From Skeletonema tropicum (Eukaryota > Bacillariophyta > Thalassiosirophyceae > Thalassiosirales > Thalassiosiraceae): a stretch of 64,000 nt of DNA. Positions within the stretch are counted from its first letter, which is position 1, and each line of letters begins with the position of its first letter. The notes under the pieces are model-generated. The model did no database searches. It was not told where the DNA came from and saw only the letters and a list, made by a program, of their open reading frames with translations. The DNA lies in contig CM074137.1 in assembly GCA_037178625.1 (NCBI GenBank), positions 2,542,001 to 2,606,000 on the forward strand. The letters are read 5' to 3'. This document shows positions 20,471 through 29,686 of the stretch, piece after piece. The position numbers and the translations under genes are program-made.

Positions 20471-22066
20471 TCATCGAATAGATATGCTTGCTGGTATGCC
20501 ACCCTTGGGTTTTTGAACAATTACTTTCCACTCCATTTCTGGTTGATAGCTCGAATCAATTTCAAACTTGAGACCATCCATCATAACAGCAAATGCAAGT
20601 GAAGCCTCTTCTATCGCAAATGTTCTACCAGGACAAGATCTAGATCCAGACGAAAATGCTAAGAACGACTGCATATTGCCAACAGGTATTGAACAGCTCT
20701 CTTCTTCGCATTTTGTTTCAGCTGTTCTCTCTACCCATTGTTGGGTTGTAGAGCAATATCGTACCCATCGGTCGGGGCGAAACTCCAATGGTTCTGGAAA
20801 CTGTTTCTCTGACCTATGCAAAGACCAAACTGAAATTCCAACATGACACTTCTCAGGAATTGTAACTTTTCCTCCGAGTTGTAAAGGCTTCTCAAGTGAT
20901 CGACTCAATGCTGTAGCTACAGGGTATAATCGCAACGTCTCCAAAATGACAGCCCTGCAAAGTGGGTAATCAATTTTATCAAGAAACTTATGCTCATTGT
21001 CAAAGTTTATGTTGCGTCGTCTTATCTCTTTCAGACACCTTTCCTCCCAATGCGGATGGCGGCATATCAGAAACACTGCATAAGTAAGTGCAATAGTGAC
21101 TGTGTCGTAGCCGGCAAGCAAAATGCTTAGTACAATGTCAACAAGATCTTCCTCATTATTCTGATCTGCCTGCCCAAGCTTTGTTGTGTGTGTTTCAATA
21201 AGCGTGTCTAAAATGTCACACTTTGACTTTGTGGACAGCGTCTTGAATCGGTCATGAATAATATTCTTCAAAAAGCTCCGCAAATAACCTCTATTCTTCA
21301 ACAACATCTTGTTACGTTTGGTTGGAATGGAGTAGAGCAAGTTTTGTGGTAACAATGTATTGTGTAGGCAGCGGTCCAGAATGTCATCTTCAATTGATTC
21401 AAATGCCCTTGCAAAGCTGGATAGTTCCAAATTTGTACAACATTCAAAGTGATGCGAAAATGCAGTTAGTCCAAACACATCTTGTGTTATCATCTTCATA
21501 TACCCATCAATAGCTGGGCAATGTATTCGCTGCGGCACACCCGATGCGCTCATGCGAATCCTTGCTTGAATGTTTTTGACAAGAGTCCTTGTTGTTTGCA
21601 CGGTAATTCTTTGTAGAAGGCTAGGATCTGCCCTACGTTGATGATAAAGTGCTGATTTAAGCGAAGACTGATAATATTTCCACTCCTTTCCATTCAGAAG
21701 TAAAAGATTTCTCTTCCCAGCAAGCATTTCAAAGTGATGCTTCAAAATTGGAGCACTAAATCGAGTGTGATGATTTCTGAGCAATTTTTGAGCATCGTCG
21801 CCACTTGTCAACGAAATTGAAGGTTGTGTACCAATCCAACAAGAGCATCTCCCTTCATCGTCCGCATTTTGTAATAAAATCTGTTGTTTTGTTAAGTAAT
21901 CATTGCCGAGCAGCCAAAATAAGTGACCAAAAATCCAGTGTGAGTTGGGAAGCATTGGTATGGATTGGACTGGTTTCTTCGCCTGTAGGAGTGATTTCCA
22001 ATAGAGGACAATGATCAAGATAAACCCAATCGTCAGGCTGGCAAGAACGTCGATATCACATATCAT
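20471..22066 (-). CDS. Cytochrome P450, membrane-anchored
   Basis: An intronless 531-aa frame. The N-terminal hydrophobic anchor (LASLTIGFILIIVLYW, residues about 8-23) is followed by a Pro-containing hinge. The I-helix oxygen-activation motif is AGYDT (318-322). The K-helix ExxR is ETLR (376-379). The PERF region is FRPDRW, and the heme loop FSSGSRSCPGR has Cys478 as the thiolate ligand. All canonical P450 residues are present, so it should be active. Overall it resembles CYP4/CYP97-like clans, but family assignment needs a tree. It probably hydroxylates a lipophilic substrate on the ER membrane. It opens the 20.4-36.6 kb cluster, is divergent from the membrane-protein gene (550 bp between starts), and has a second P450 domain for a near neighbour. 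Confidence 0.93.
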   Translation of the reverse strand: MICDIDVLASLTIGFILIIVLYWKSLLQAKKPVQSIPMLPNSHWIFGHLFWLLGNDYLTKQQILLQNADDEGRCSCWIGTQPSISLTSGDDAQKLLRNHHTRFSAPILKHHFEMLAGKRNLLLLNGKEWKYYQSSLKSALYHQRRADPSLLQRITVQTTRTLVKNIQARIRMSASGVPQRIHCPAIDGYMKMITQDVFGLTAFSHHFECCTNLELSSFARAFESIEDDILDRCLHNTLLPQNLLYSIPTKRNKMLLKNRGYLRSFLKNIIHDRFKTLSTKSKCDILDTLIETHTTKLGQADQNNEEDLVDIVLSILLAGYDTVTIALTYAVFLICRHPHWEERCLKEIRRRNINFDNEHKFLDKIDYPLCRAVILETLRLYPVATALSRSLEKPLQLGGKVTIPEKCHVGISVWSLHRSEKQFPEPLEFRPDRWVRYCSTTQQWVERTAETKCEEESCSIPVGNMQSFLAFSSGSRSCPGRTFAIEEASLAFAVMMDGLKFEIDSSYQPEMEWKVIVQKPKGGIPASISIR

Positions 22067-22616
22067 TGTGGGCAGTTGCTATTATCAACGATGCCTTCAC
22101 CGACGACTGGAGAGATAATAATCTCAGCGCTTCATCTGTCTGATTATTTTATTGAGGAGAGGCTGATGGCTAAATCTACTAGTTCCACCGTAGCGAAGCG
22201 GAATGATTTTTGGATCTTTTTTGGATTTTCAGCCTGATACCTTTCGCATATGCGACTTCACTTCGACCCAGCACTGCGTGTGGCCTCGCGATGGGATCTA
22301 TGAGAAGAGGCCTGCAAGATTGGGTCTGACTACTTCAACCCTGATGGAACTCAAGTTTGGTCGAAGAAGAAGCGGTCCTCCGGCAGTAAGTAGGGTTTTT
22401 GATGAGAACCGAACCCTGAGAGATTGGGCTTGATCATCGAGAGACTCCAGTTCGGTAGGGCTATCGATGATCACTAGATAATTTACGTGAGTTGCCTCCA
22501 TAATTTATATCCAATTGCTTGGCCAGATTCTTTGGAAGCTGTAGAGAATATAGCGAAACAAAAAGCAACCAATTGATACAAAGTTAATCACTTTAGATAC
22601 CTACGACATTTAGAAG
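22067..22616. promoter_or_regulatory. Divergent promoter region between P450 and membrane-protein genes
   Basis: 550 bp between two outward-facing starts. Short frames (for example 22203-22433) have no motif. The sequence is unremarkable apart from T-rich runs near 22207. It must contain both promoters, so the two cluster genes could share control. This is inference from arrangement only. Confidence 0.4.
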
Positions 22617-23564
22617 ATGTATGAGTGGACAATACCAATCATTAGCGGTACCTCCTTGATCGTAGGGTCGGGACTGACTATCTACATCGATCGTCTAGAA
22701 AGATTGCGTGACTCTTCAACACCGCGCCCAGTCATGTACAGATTCATGAGCCAGGCCATACTGGCCCTTCATCAATGGCCTCATTGGATCTTTGTCATCA
22801 CCTGCAACATATTCGGCCCTTGTTTCTTCGTGACTGCTGTTTGGCAAGCCTCTCTGTTAGAGAAGCATTGTAGTAGTCAAGATTGTAGTTTTCTTGCAAG
22901 TGCATTGAAAATGGATGGGTGGGTCACATCAATTTCTCTTTATTTGGACGCTTGGATTCCACTTGGTAGGCCAGCAATCACACATATCTCCCACACAATA
23001 GTTGCTATTGGCTTCTTTGTTTTCGGAACGCGCTATGTTTACAACACAATATTAATGGCAAAGATATTGGCAGGAATAGAGGATAATGGCATCTTAGGAC
23101 AGCACCTGCAGATGTTGGTAAACCTGCGTACAACATTTTTTGTTATAATGTTGATTTCGGGTTTGGTCGTTGTTGTAACAACGTCACCAGCAATCAATGC
23201 ACATGGGAGGCTACTTGATCATCAATTTAGAGGAACAAAAGAAAGTCAAATGAAACAAACAGATATTTTGAAGTGTAGACGATTAGAAGCTTGCATGTCG
23301 ACAGCCCAGATGGTCCTGGGAATAGCTCTGGGCCTAACTCAATTCACTGCAGCTGTAGATGTACTCATACTGATGAACAATAACAGTGTTGGCGACAGAA
23401 GGCAAATTGCGGCAGAAGAATTGTGGGCTATACCAATGGCTGTAACTATGCTTTCCTTATCTGTTGTGGAATATTTGTTTCGGCAAAAAATCTACAATTG
23501 GTGCCAAGCAATGTTACTTCGGTTCCGAATGTCACCACAGAGCAACGAAACAAAGGATGATTAA
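22617..23564 (+). CDS. Unrecognised six-pass membrane protein
   Basis: An intronless 315-aa frame. Hydrophobic segments that could span the membrane lie at about residues 4-23, 55-78, 122-143, 171-190, 228-253 and 270-290. Between spans 4 and 5 there is a soluble loop with HGRLLDHQFRGTKESQ. I do not recognise a family; the pattern is compatible with a transporter, a scramblase-like protein or a membrane enzyme. It ends 33 bp before the stop of the convergent P450-glycosyltransferase fusion and starts divergently from the P450 gene. It is therefore locked inside the cluster, and a role in moving or modifying the cluster product is possible but unproven. Confidence 0.75.
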   Translation: MYEWTIPIISGTSLIVGSGLTIYIDRLERLRDSSTPRPVMYRFMSQAILALHQWPHWIFVITCNIFGPCFFVTAVWQASLLEKHCSSQDCSFLASALKMDGWVTSISLYLDAWIPLGRPAITHISHTIVAIGFFVFGTRYVYNTILMAKILAGIEDNGILGQHLQMLVNLRTTFFVIMLISGLVVVVTTSPAINAHGRLLDHQFRGTKESQMKQTDILKCRRLEACMSTAQMVLGIALGLTQFTAAVDVLILMNNNSVGDRRQIAAEELWAIPMAVTMLSLSVVEYLFRQKIYNWCQAMLLRFRMSPQSNETKDD

Positions 23565-23597
23565 TGGACAAGAATCCCACTTCATTAATTGTTACGA

Positions 23598-26453
23598 CTA
23601 CTGCCTTGAGATCAGTTGCTTTAGTAGCCTCAACGCTTTCTTCTCGATTCTCTCTTCACAGTTTTGTATTGCTCTAGGATACAAATCGAACCGTAACTCT
23701 TTCATTGACCTCTCCCAGGACCAAAGTTCTGAGTCTCTTCGAGCAGCATCAGCCATGCGTTTTCGCAGAGTAGGATTTGACTTCAACTCCTGTATTCTGT
23801 GTATGAATTCTTCTGTACTGTCGGGTGACACCAAATAGCCTGTTGTGGCGTTCTGGATCAAATGCTTCAGCCCACCAGCGTCTGCGGCTACAACAGGCAC
23901 TCTACTTGCCATGCTCTCGAGCACAACGAAACCCAGCGTCTCTGATTTGCTTGGCATAACGAAAACATCTGCCGACGCGAATGCCTGACTTAACTCATCA
24001 CCTTTCATTTGACCAAGAAAGATCGTTTTTGAACCTTCGAAGTGTCTTTTTAACTTCTCTTCGTGTGGACCAGTCCCTACCAAACAGAGAGTAGCTCCGG
24101 GGAGGCCCTGCACGACGTCTCTCAGCAGTGTCAGTCGTTTTTCTTCTGCAAGCCTTCCGATGTACACAATAAGGAAGTCTTCTGGATGGCCTCCAGTCAT
24201 TCGAATTCGCATATCAACACTTTTATGATGCGGGTGAAATTGCGTAGAGTTGACCCCCTTCGTCCAAAGCGATGTTACTATTCTGTTGCTCATGAATTCT
24301 TCCTGAATTTGAGGACTGGTGACAAGCGTCAGGTCTGCAAATGAATGAACAATCTCAGTAAATCTCCACAGCAGCCACTCGGCAACCTTGTTGATGACAG
24401 GTGGGAGGTACGCCGCAGCATAGGCCGTTAGATGAGTGTGACAGCTCATGACAATAGGTACATTGAACAATCGGGAGGCTATGATCGAAGGAAAGAGTAA
24501 TGGCCCTGGTGTAGTTGCGTGTATCAAGTCTGGCGAGAATCTGTAAAGCTCACGCACTGCCTTGCCAGTACAATCGAATGAAATACTGATCTGGTTGTAG
24601 CTTGGCAATCCAAAGCCAAAAGTGTAATGGACTGGTATTCCTAGCCACGAAGGGTGCTTGGACGAACTGTCTACTTCCGCAGTAATCAGCTCGACGGTAT
24701 CATTACCAGCTGTAACAAGGTACTTCATTAGATACTCGATCCTTTTTGACTGACCACAGATATAAGAGCCAATTGGCGATGGCTCAGTAAGCACTGCTAT
24801 CTTGAAATTGCGTTGATCCGCAGTAGCACAAGTTTCTTTGTTCGCAGTTCCTTGCATAAATAGTGCCATTCCAACGGCAAGAAGTAGAGAAAAAAGGTGG
24901 ATAATTCTACGCACAAAGCTCCTATTAGAAGTTTGCAGATACAAATGCGAGATATCTTCTGATATATCCTCCTTCTGTTCTGTTGAATCCATGAACCTAA
25001 CTTTCTTGATTTTGAGTAGAGATTTGGAGTGCTTCATAATGACGCGATAATCTGCACGGCCTTCTCTTTGTTGGTGCAGAGAATACCGAAGCAGCAGGCG
25101 TGGTAACAAATAATTCATTTCTTTTACCGCCAGTGGCTTTCCAGGGCAATTACGAGGACCCAGACTGAATGCCAGACTTGCAGTATCGATCATATCTTTG
25201 GTACTCTTCGTTTTATCCCACCGGTCGGGATCAAACACATCTTCATTGTCAAAAACTGTACTGTCTCTGTAGCTGAGATATTGTGGAAGGAAGCAAATCG
25301 AGTGCGCTGGTATGTATGTCCCATCATTAAGATCGAAGTCTCTCCGTGTTTCCCGCGTCGATCCCATTGGAGCAACAGGGAATATCCTATTTGCTTCACA
25401 TAGAATGTTTTTGAAGTAGGCGCTGTCCTCGGGTTTCTCGCCATTCTTCTTCCCCAGCAGTAGTGATTGACGTAGTTTGGCTTGTACGTTTTGGTGTTGC
25501 GAAAGTTGAATCATTACGTTCGAGATCATCGAGCCAGACGTTTCGTGCCCTGCAGCCATGAACATGAGAATCTCGCTAGCTTGTTGCTTTTCATCAAGAT
25601 GGTCTTGACTGTTACGTAATGAATCCATGAATACATTATTCAAACTGGTGTTGTACGACTTTCTCATTCGCTCCGCAAATTCCATGACAATCTTTGCTGC
25701 CCTTTTTGCTTCCCAAACTCCTGGCAATAGAAACGAAAACAGCTTGCGTAGCGGGTTGGTGCTCTGACGATACGCGAATTCTGTGAGAGCTTTGTCTAGA
25801 TTGTCTGTAAACAATCTGAATTCATCATATGAGGCCTCATACCCGAACGCAGCTTCACACATGATAAAGAATGTGATAGCAAGGGCCTCGTCAACTGGAT
25901 CAAATGATTTGTTATTGGTGCTGAGCTCCCTCAGACGACCATCAAGCCACCGGTCAACATGTTTCTTGATTACCAAATGCATTTGGTCCTTCTGAGAGAA
26001 AGCAATGTGTGCCATTTTCCGAATTGACTTTGTGTAGGCAGAGTTTCTTGATGTAAACATAACCGGTCTATTAGTGATGCCTTCGAATGAGCTATATATC
26101 TCAGGCGGCTTATCAGATGCGGGATCTTGTAGTATACGACGAGCCAGTTTTACATCACCGACCACGAACACTCGACGCAATTTTGGAACAGGAAATATTT
26201 GGAAGATGGGCAGTGGCAAGCGGAACACCATTCTTTCGCACTCTTCAGCCAGCTTGAGGAGATATACGTGTGGTTCAGAGCTAGTCATTCCTTTGATGAC
26301 TGAAAACACATTGAACGTAGCCATTGGGACTATCATTTTGCCATCTCGACGACTACCTCGTTTGTAGATGATGTATCCGAGGAAGACGCATGCTAACAAG
26401 ACTGTGCTTGTCAACGATGGGTAGCCGCGCAGTTGTAGTAGAATGTTCACCAT
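23598..26453 (-). CDS. Cytochrome P450 fused to SQD2-like GT4 glycosyltransferase
   Basis: One uninterrupted 951-codon frame carries two enzymes. Residues about 1-490 form a complete P450: N-terminal anchor (STVLLACVFLGYIIY), I-helix AAGHETSG (300-307), K-helix EANR (353-356), FDPDRW, and heme loop FSLGPRNCPGK with Cys436. Residues about 517-534 are a second hydrophobic span (IIHLFSLLLAVGMALFMQG). Residues about 550-930 form a GT-B glycosyltransferase of family GT4 whose landmarks match SQD2, the UDP-sulfoquinovose:diacylglycerol sulfoquinovosyltransferase. These are LTEPSPIGSYICG, SPDLIHATTPGPLLFPS, VIMSCHTH-type VPIVMSCHTHLTAYAA, FADLTLVTSPQI, LWTKGVNSTQFHP, VYIGRLAEEKRL and the EX7E donor site SETLGFVVLE (Glu838/Glu846). 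No frameshift or start lies between the domains, so this is a genuine fusion. The real sugar donor and acceptor are unknown. Confidence 0.93.
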   Translation of the reverse strand: MVNILLQLRGYPSLTSTVLLACVFLGYIIYKRGSRRDGKMIVPMATFNVFSVIKGMTSSEPHVYLLKLAEECERMVFRLPLPIFQIFPVPKLRRVFVVGDVKLARRILQDPASDKPPEIYSSFEGITNRPVMFTSRNSAYTKSIRKMAHIAFSQKDQMHLVIKKHVDRWLDGRLRELSTNNKSFDPVDEALAITFFIMCEAAFGYEASYDEFRLFTDNLDKALTEFAYRQSTNPLRKLFSFLLPGVWEAKRAAKIVMEFAERMRKSYNTSLNNVFMDSLRNSQDHLDEKQQASEILMFMAAGHETSGSMISNVMIQLSQHQNVQAKLRQSLLLGKKNGEKPEDSAYFKNILCEANRIFPVAPMGSTRETRRDFDLNDGTYIPAHSICFLPQYLSYRDSTVFDNEDVFDPDRWDKTKSTKDMIDTASLAFSLGPRNCPGKPLAVKEMNYLLPRLLLRYSLHQQREGRADYRVIMKHSKSLLKIKKVRFMDSTEQKEDISEDISHLYLQTSNRSFVRRIIHLFSLLLAVGMALFMQGTANKETCATADQRNFKIAVLTEPSPIGSYICGQSKRIEYLMKYLVTAGNDTVELITAEVDSSSKHPSWLGIPVHYTFGFGLPSYNQISISFDCTGKAVRELYRFSPDLIHATTPGPLLFPSIIASRLFNVPIVMSCHTHLTAYAAAYLPPVINKVAEWLLWRFTEIVHSFADLTLVTSPQIQEEFMSNRIVTSLWTKGVNSTQFHPHHKSVDMRIRMTGGHPEDFLIVYIGRLAEEKRLTLLRDVVQGLPGATLCLVGTGPHEEKLKRHFEGSKTIFLGQMKGDELSQAFASADVFVMPSKSETLGFVVLESMASRVPVVAADAGGLKHLIQNATTGYLVSPDSTEEFIHRIQELKSNPTLRKRMADAARRDSELWSWERSMKELRFDLYPRAIQNCEERIEKKALRLLKQLISRQ

Positions 26454-26722
26454 TTTTGTATGATCTCTTTCATCGACGGCATGGCATGCATTGACATTAT
26501 ATTGAGTCGTCGCTTCGCTTACTTTTATTACTCTTTTGCTTTGACAGTTGACTGCGCGTTTGTCAGTGTCAAAAGTTCACCAGAATGAAGCGGGACAAAA
26601 AGATCTTTTGAGACACACTGTTGTACCAATTCCTACATTAAAACTCTACAGACAGCTGAAAAATCTTCTTATATTCGTCTTTCGACATGCTGTTATTGCT
26701 TGGGCGCTGCTCGCTATAATAG
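26454..26722. promoter_or_regulatory. Compact bidirectional promoter region
   Basis: Only 269 bp separate the start codons of the P450-glycosyltransferase fusion (minus) and the sphingosine-phosphate-lyase-like gene (plus). The arrangement suggests a shared bidirectional promoter. No core element can be assigned with confidence by eye. Confidence 0.45.
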
Positions 26723-28507
26723 ATGGTGGTCACCGTACAATTGCAGACGATAATGGCAGCCTCTACCACGGTGCTGCTGCGGCAGCTTCGCCCTGTAGCA
26801 ATCAAAGCCGGCTTGGTGATCTACATCTGTCATCGTCTATCAGATCCTACTGGCACAAGCTTGATGACGTCTCTGGTACACATCTTTGCACAAATACTCG
26901 AGTATGCTACGCAGATCGCTCGACTGAATCACTGGGATTTCCTCGTACATCTGATGAATATTATTTCAACTGTTACACAAGATGTGGTGGCTATAGCCGG
27001 AGTATTCGGCCTATGTCGTGTTGGTTACTTTCTCTACAATTTTGGGGTATCCGATTGGAAAGATCTCTTGCTGAGCACAATTTTTCAATGGATCAGGCCG
27101 TTCATCAATAAAAGACTGCAGAAAATTGCAAATGACATACTCAAAGAGGCAGATTCAATGCTTGCAAAAAAGTCAAACCGCACGATTCGACTATCGCTAC
27201 CTGAAACTGGTCTAGCAGATGATATCATATTGAATGAATTACGTTCGTGTGCTAATAGAGAAAACACAACATGTCAAACTGGCAAGATTTCAGGCACATT
27301 ATACTCGGTGGGAAATATGGATGAGCTAATGTGCAAAGTTTACGAGATGTATCTATGGTCCAATCCTCTCAAACCTGGAGTTTGGCCTCGCGTCAACCAA
27401 TGTGAAGCAGAAATTGTTGCCATGACGGCAAAAATGTTGAATTTGAATGGAGCTCCAAACGGCTGTGTCACTTCTGGTGGTACTGAAAGCATTCTTACCG
27501 CCGTTCGAGCACATGTGGAACTATATGGGAAACAGAGAGGTATCACGCGCCCAGAGATTATATGTGGCTCGACAGCACACTGTGCATTGAATAAGGCATG
27601 TGAAGTTCTCAATGTGCGGCTTGTACTCATTCATTGTGATGAAGAAAATTCGTATGAGTTGAAAGCTGCTGCTGTCCAAAAGCACATCACGTGCAACACG
27701 ATTATGATTTTTGCATCAGCTCCGACTTTTCCGCATGGAGTAGTCGATCCCATTGATGAGCTTTCTACACTAGCGAAGCAGTATGATTTTGGCCTTCATG
27801 TCGATGCTTGCCTAGGTGGGTTCGTTCTACCTTTTTGTCAAGGGGAAATGGCACCTCGAGCTTTTGACTTTCGCCTACCTGGAGTTACAAGTATGAGCTC
27901 TGACACTCACAAGTACGGTCATGCAACAAAAGGAACGAGTGTTGTTCTATTCAAATCATCACAATTACAGCATGCATCATATTTTGCTTACAGTAAATGG
28001 TCTGGAGGGCTTTACATCACTCCAACTGTTGCTGGAAGTCGTCCTGGTGCGCTGATCGCTTGTGCATGGGCAGCATTGGTATCGATTGGACATTCAGGCT
28101 ATCAGCAAAGAGCAAGAGTCATTGTTGAGGCTGCCAGGCGTATTGCCGACGCGATTAACTCAATCGATGGACTCAAGCTCATGACTTCAAATCCTACAAT
28201 AGTGGTGTGTTTTACATCCGACTTATTCAACATCTACAGGCTAAAAGACAAAATGTCAAAGAGGGGATGGAGCCTAAATCCTTTGCAGCAGCCGGCAGCA
28301 TTGAATATTTGCATCACTGAGAACCTTGATACTGATGAATTCTTGCGAGATTTGAGATCAGCTGTGGATGATTTAGTAGTGAAGACTGATATCTCGGCAC
28401 AAAAGGTTGGAGGGTCAGAAATGATATACAATACAATCAGCATGCTTCCACCTGCGGCAGTAGAATTTGCAATGCATCGCTTCACTGATGCATCACTCAC
28501 TCCTTGA
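26723..28507 (+). CDS. Sphingosine-1-phosphate lyase-like PLP enzyme
   Basis: An intronless 594-aa frame. The ATG at 26723 directly follows an in-frame TAG, which fixes the upstream limit. The N-terminal third is membrane-associated (TVTQDVVAIAGVFGLCRVGYF around residues 82-102), as in eukaryotic S1P lyases (human about 568 aa). The catalytic domain has YEMYLWSNPLKPGVWP, GAPNGCVTSGGTESI, a HVDACLGGFVLPF segment with the PLP-contacting Asp, and the cofactor lysine in SSDTHKYGH (Lys397). The family is type II PLP-dependent. S1P lyases cleave phosphorylated sphingoid bases to a fatty aldehyde and phosphoethanolamine at the ER, and related group II decarboxylases use amino acids. Position in the cluster suggests handling of a sphingoid or amino-lipid intermediate. 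The stop lies 49 bp from that of the convergent hydroxylase. Confidence 0.9.
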   Translation: MVVTVQLQTIMAASTTVLLRQLRPVAIKAGLVIYICHRLSDPTGTSLMTSLVHIFAQILEYATQIARLNHWDFLVHLMNIISTVTQDVVAIAGVFGLCRVGYFLYNFGVSDWKDLLLSTIFQWIRPFINKRLQKIANDILKEADSMLAKKSNRTIRLSLPETGLADDIILNELRSCANRENTTCQTGKISGTLYSVGNMDELMCKVYEMYLWSNPLKPGVWPRVNQCEAEIVAMTAKMLNLNGAPNGCVTSGGTESILTAVRAHVELYGKQRGITRPEIICGSTAHCALNKACEVLNVRLVLIHCDEENSYELKAAAVQKHITCNTIMIFASAPTFPHGVVDPIDELSTLAKQYDFGLHVDACLGGFVLPFCQGEMAPRAFDFRLPGVTSMSSDTHKYGHATKGTSVVLFKSSQLQHASYFAYSKWSGGLYITPTVAGSRPGALIACAWAALVSIGHSGYQQRARVIVEAARRIADAINSIDGLKLMTSNPTIVVCFTSDLFNIYRLKDKMSKRGWSLNPLQQPAALNICITENLDTDEFLRDLRSAVDDLVVKTDISAQKVGGSEMIYNTISMLPPAAVEFAMHRFTDASLTP

Positions 28508-28556
28508 TTGCGATTGAATAAGATACATGTAGAAAACAGTTCATCTTATCATACAC

Positions 28557-29297
28557 CTATATATTTCTCCTTAATACATCGCTTCTGGTTCCAAATAAAG
28601 TATCCAGCACGTACATTCCACCATAATTGTAATTGTAGAGAAGATGATGCTCCTCGTGATAATCAGCATGACCAAATATTCTATATCCAGAGTGTCCTTT
28701 ACATGTACTAGTCATTGCAGCAGCAAACCAGACATAGCACGTAAACGGATGAGCATTTGTTAAGATAGGCCCCAAGAATATTGGGAAAAGATTACCGACA
28801 AGAAACTCAAGTGGATGTGCGTACACGCATGCCATAGCAGTAGGAGCCTGAAATCTGTGATGGACCTTGTGTACATGTTTGTAAAGTATTGGCTGCGAAT
28901 GTAGAAAAATATGAACCACGTAGAAGCCAAGCTCTGTGACTATGAAATGAATTGGCACCTTTTCCAGTAATTCAGTTTGCCATACCCATTCATCTTCTTC
29001 TGTCAGTCGATGCTCACCGTTTCTTCTATCCCATAACATTTCAAAAAACGAAACACTGATCAAAGGAGCTACGAGCAGCATGTTGAAAGCTGTAAGCATA
29101 ATTAAGTCACGTCTGTCGTTCCCCGAAATGAATTTAGTCGGTCTAATTTTCGCCATTGTCAGCCACCGCGACCGGTTTGAAGCTACTAAAGAATCAGCAC
29201 ACAAGCCAATGAAAGAGATGACCCAAAATCCTACATTTGCCACCAATACACATTTCAAACTGACACTTGATTTGTACGTGAGTATTAGATCTTTCAT
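28557..29297 (-). CDS. Fatty acid hydroxylase / sterol desaturase superfamily protein
   Basis: An intronless 246-aa frame from the ATG at 29297. It has the three His clusters that bind the di-iron centre: HIFLH (129-133), HKVHH (143-147) and HEEHH (214-218). Hydrophobic segments lie at about 16-33, 64-84 and 163-180. This is the PF04116 superfamily, which includes C4-methylsterol oxidase, sterol C5-desaturase and the sphingoid C4-hydroxylase SUR2. All are ER membrane, O2-dependent and cytochrome b5-coupled. With the S1P-lyase-like neighbour, sphingolipid hydroxylation is one option, and sterol oxidation is equally compatible with the motifs. It is divergent from the GT92 gene. Confidence 0.9.
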   Translation of the reverse strand: MKDLILTYKSSVSLKCVLVANVGFWVISFIGLCADSLVASNRSRWLTMAKIRPTKFISGNDRRDLIMLTAFNMLLVAPLISVSFFEMLWDRRNGEHRLTEEDEWVWQTELLEKVPIHFIVTELGFYVVHIFLHSQPILYKHVHKVHHRFQAPTAMACVYAHPLEFLVGNLFPIFLGPILTNAHPFTCYVWFAAAMTSTCKGHSGYRIFGHADYHEEHHLLYNYNYGGMYVLDTLFGTRSDVLRRNI

Positions 29298-29686
29298 TTT
29301 TCAAGCCTATGGTATTGCATTCAATTGTAAGTACTCGTCGCATGGTGGATGGAATCTGCTTTGGAATCGCCTCAATAAGTAGGGTTCCCATATGATCGTC
29401 TATCTGCTTTGGAATCAGCCGTCAATAGGGTTCCCATAATAGATGCTGGAGGGTGATCATTTGCGCCACTTTTGCTATTGATTCCTACGTGAGGGAAGGA
29501 CCCGAATGGAGAGAAAAAGAGGAAGAGGCAGAGGCTGCGGCTGAGCTCCTTTTTGCCCAAATTGCTAACCGCTGCAAAATATTTTCGTTACTGTCAGTAA
29601 CCTCACTGTTGCCAACTACTGTTGGGCATTATACTTTATCATTTAAGATCGAGAAACTCAACACAAACACAAAATAACATTCCAGA
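29298..29686. promoter_or_regulatory. Divergent promoter region with two-copy repeat
   Basis: 389 bp between the hydroxylase (minus) and GT92 (plus) starts. At about 29348-29442 the block ATCTGCTTTGGAATC...TCAATA...AGGGTTCCCATA occurs twice in direct orientation with small differences. This could be a local duplication of a regulatory element. No other structure is evident. Confidence 0.45.

Noticed and set aside
23598..26453. Calling the glycosyltransferase half a true SQD2
   Set aside because: The motifs are SQD2-like, but it lacks a plastid presequence and is fused to a P450, so the donor and acceptor cannot be assumed.
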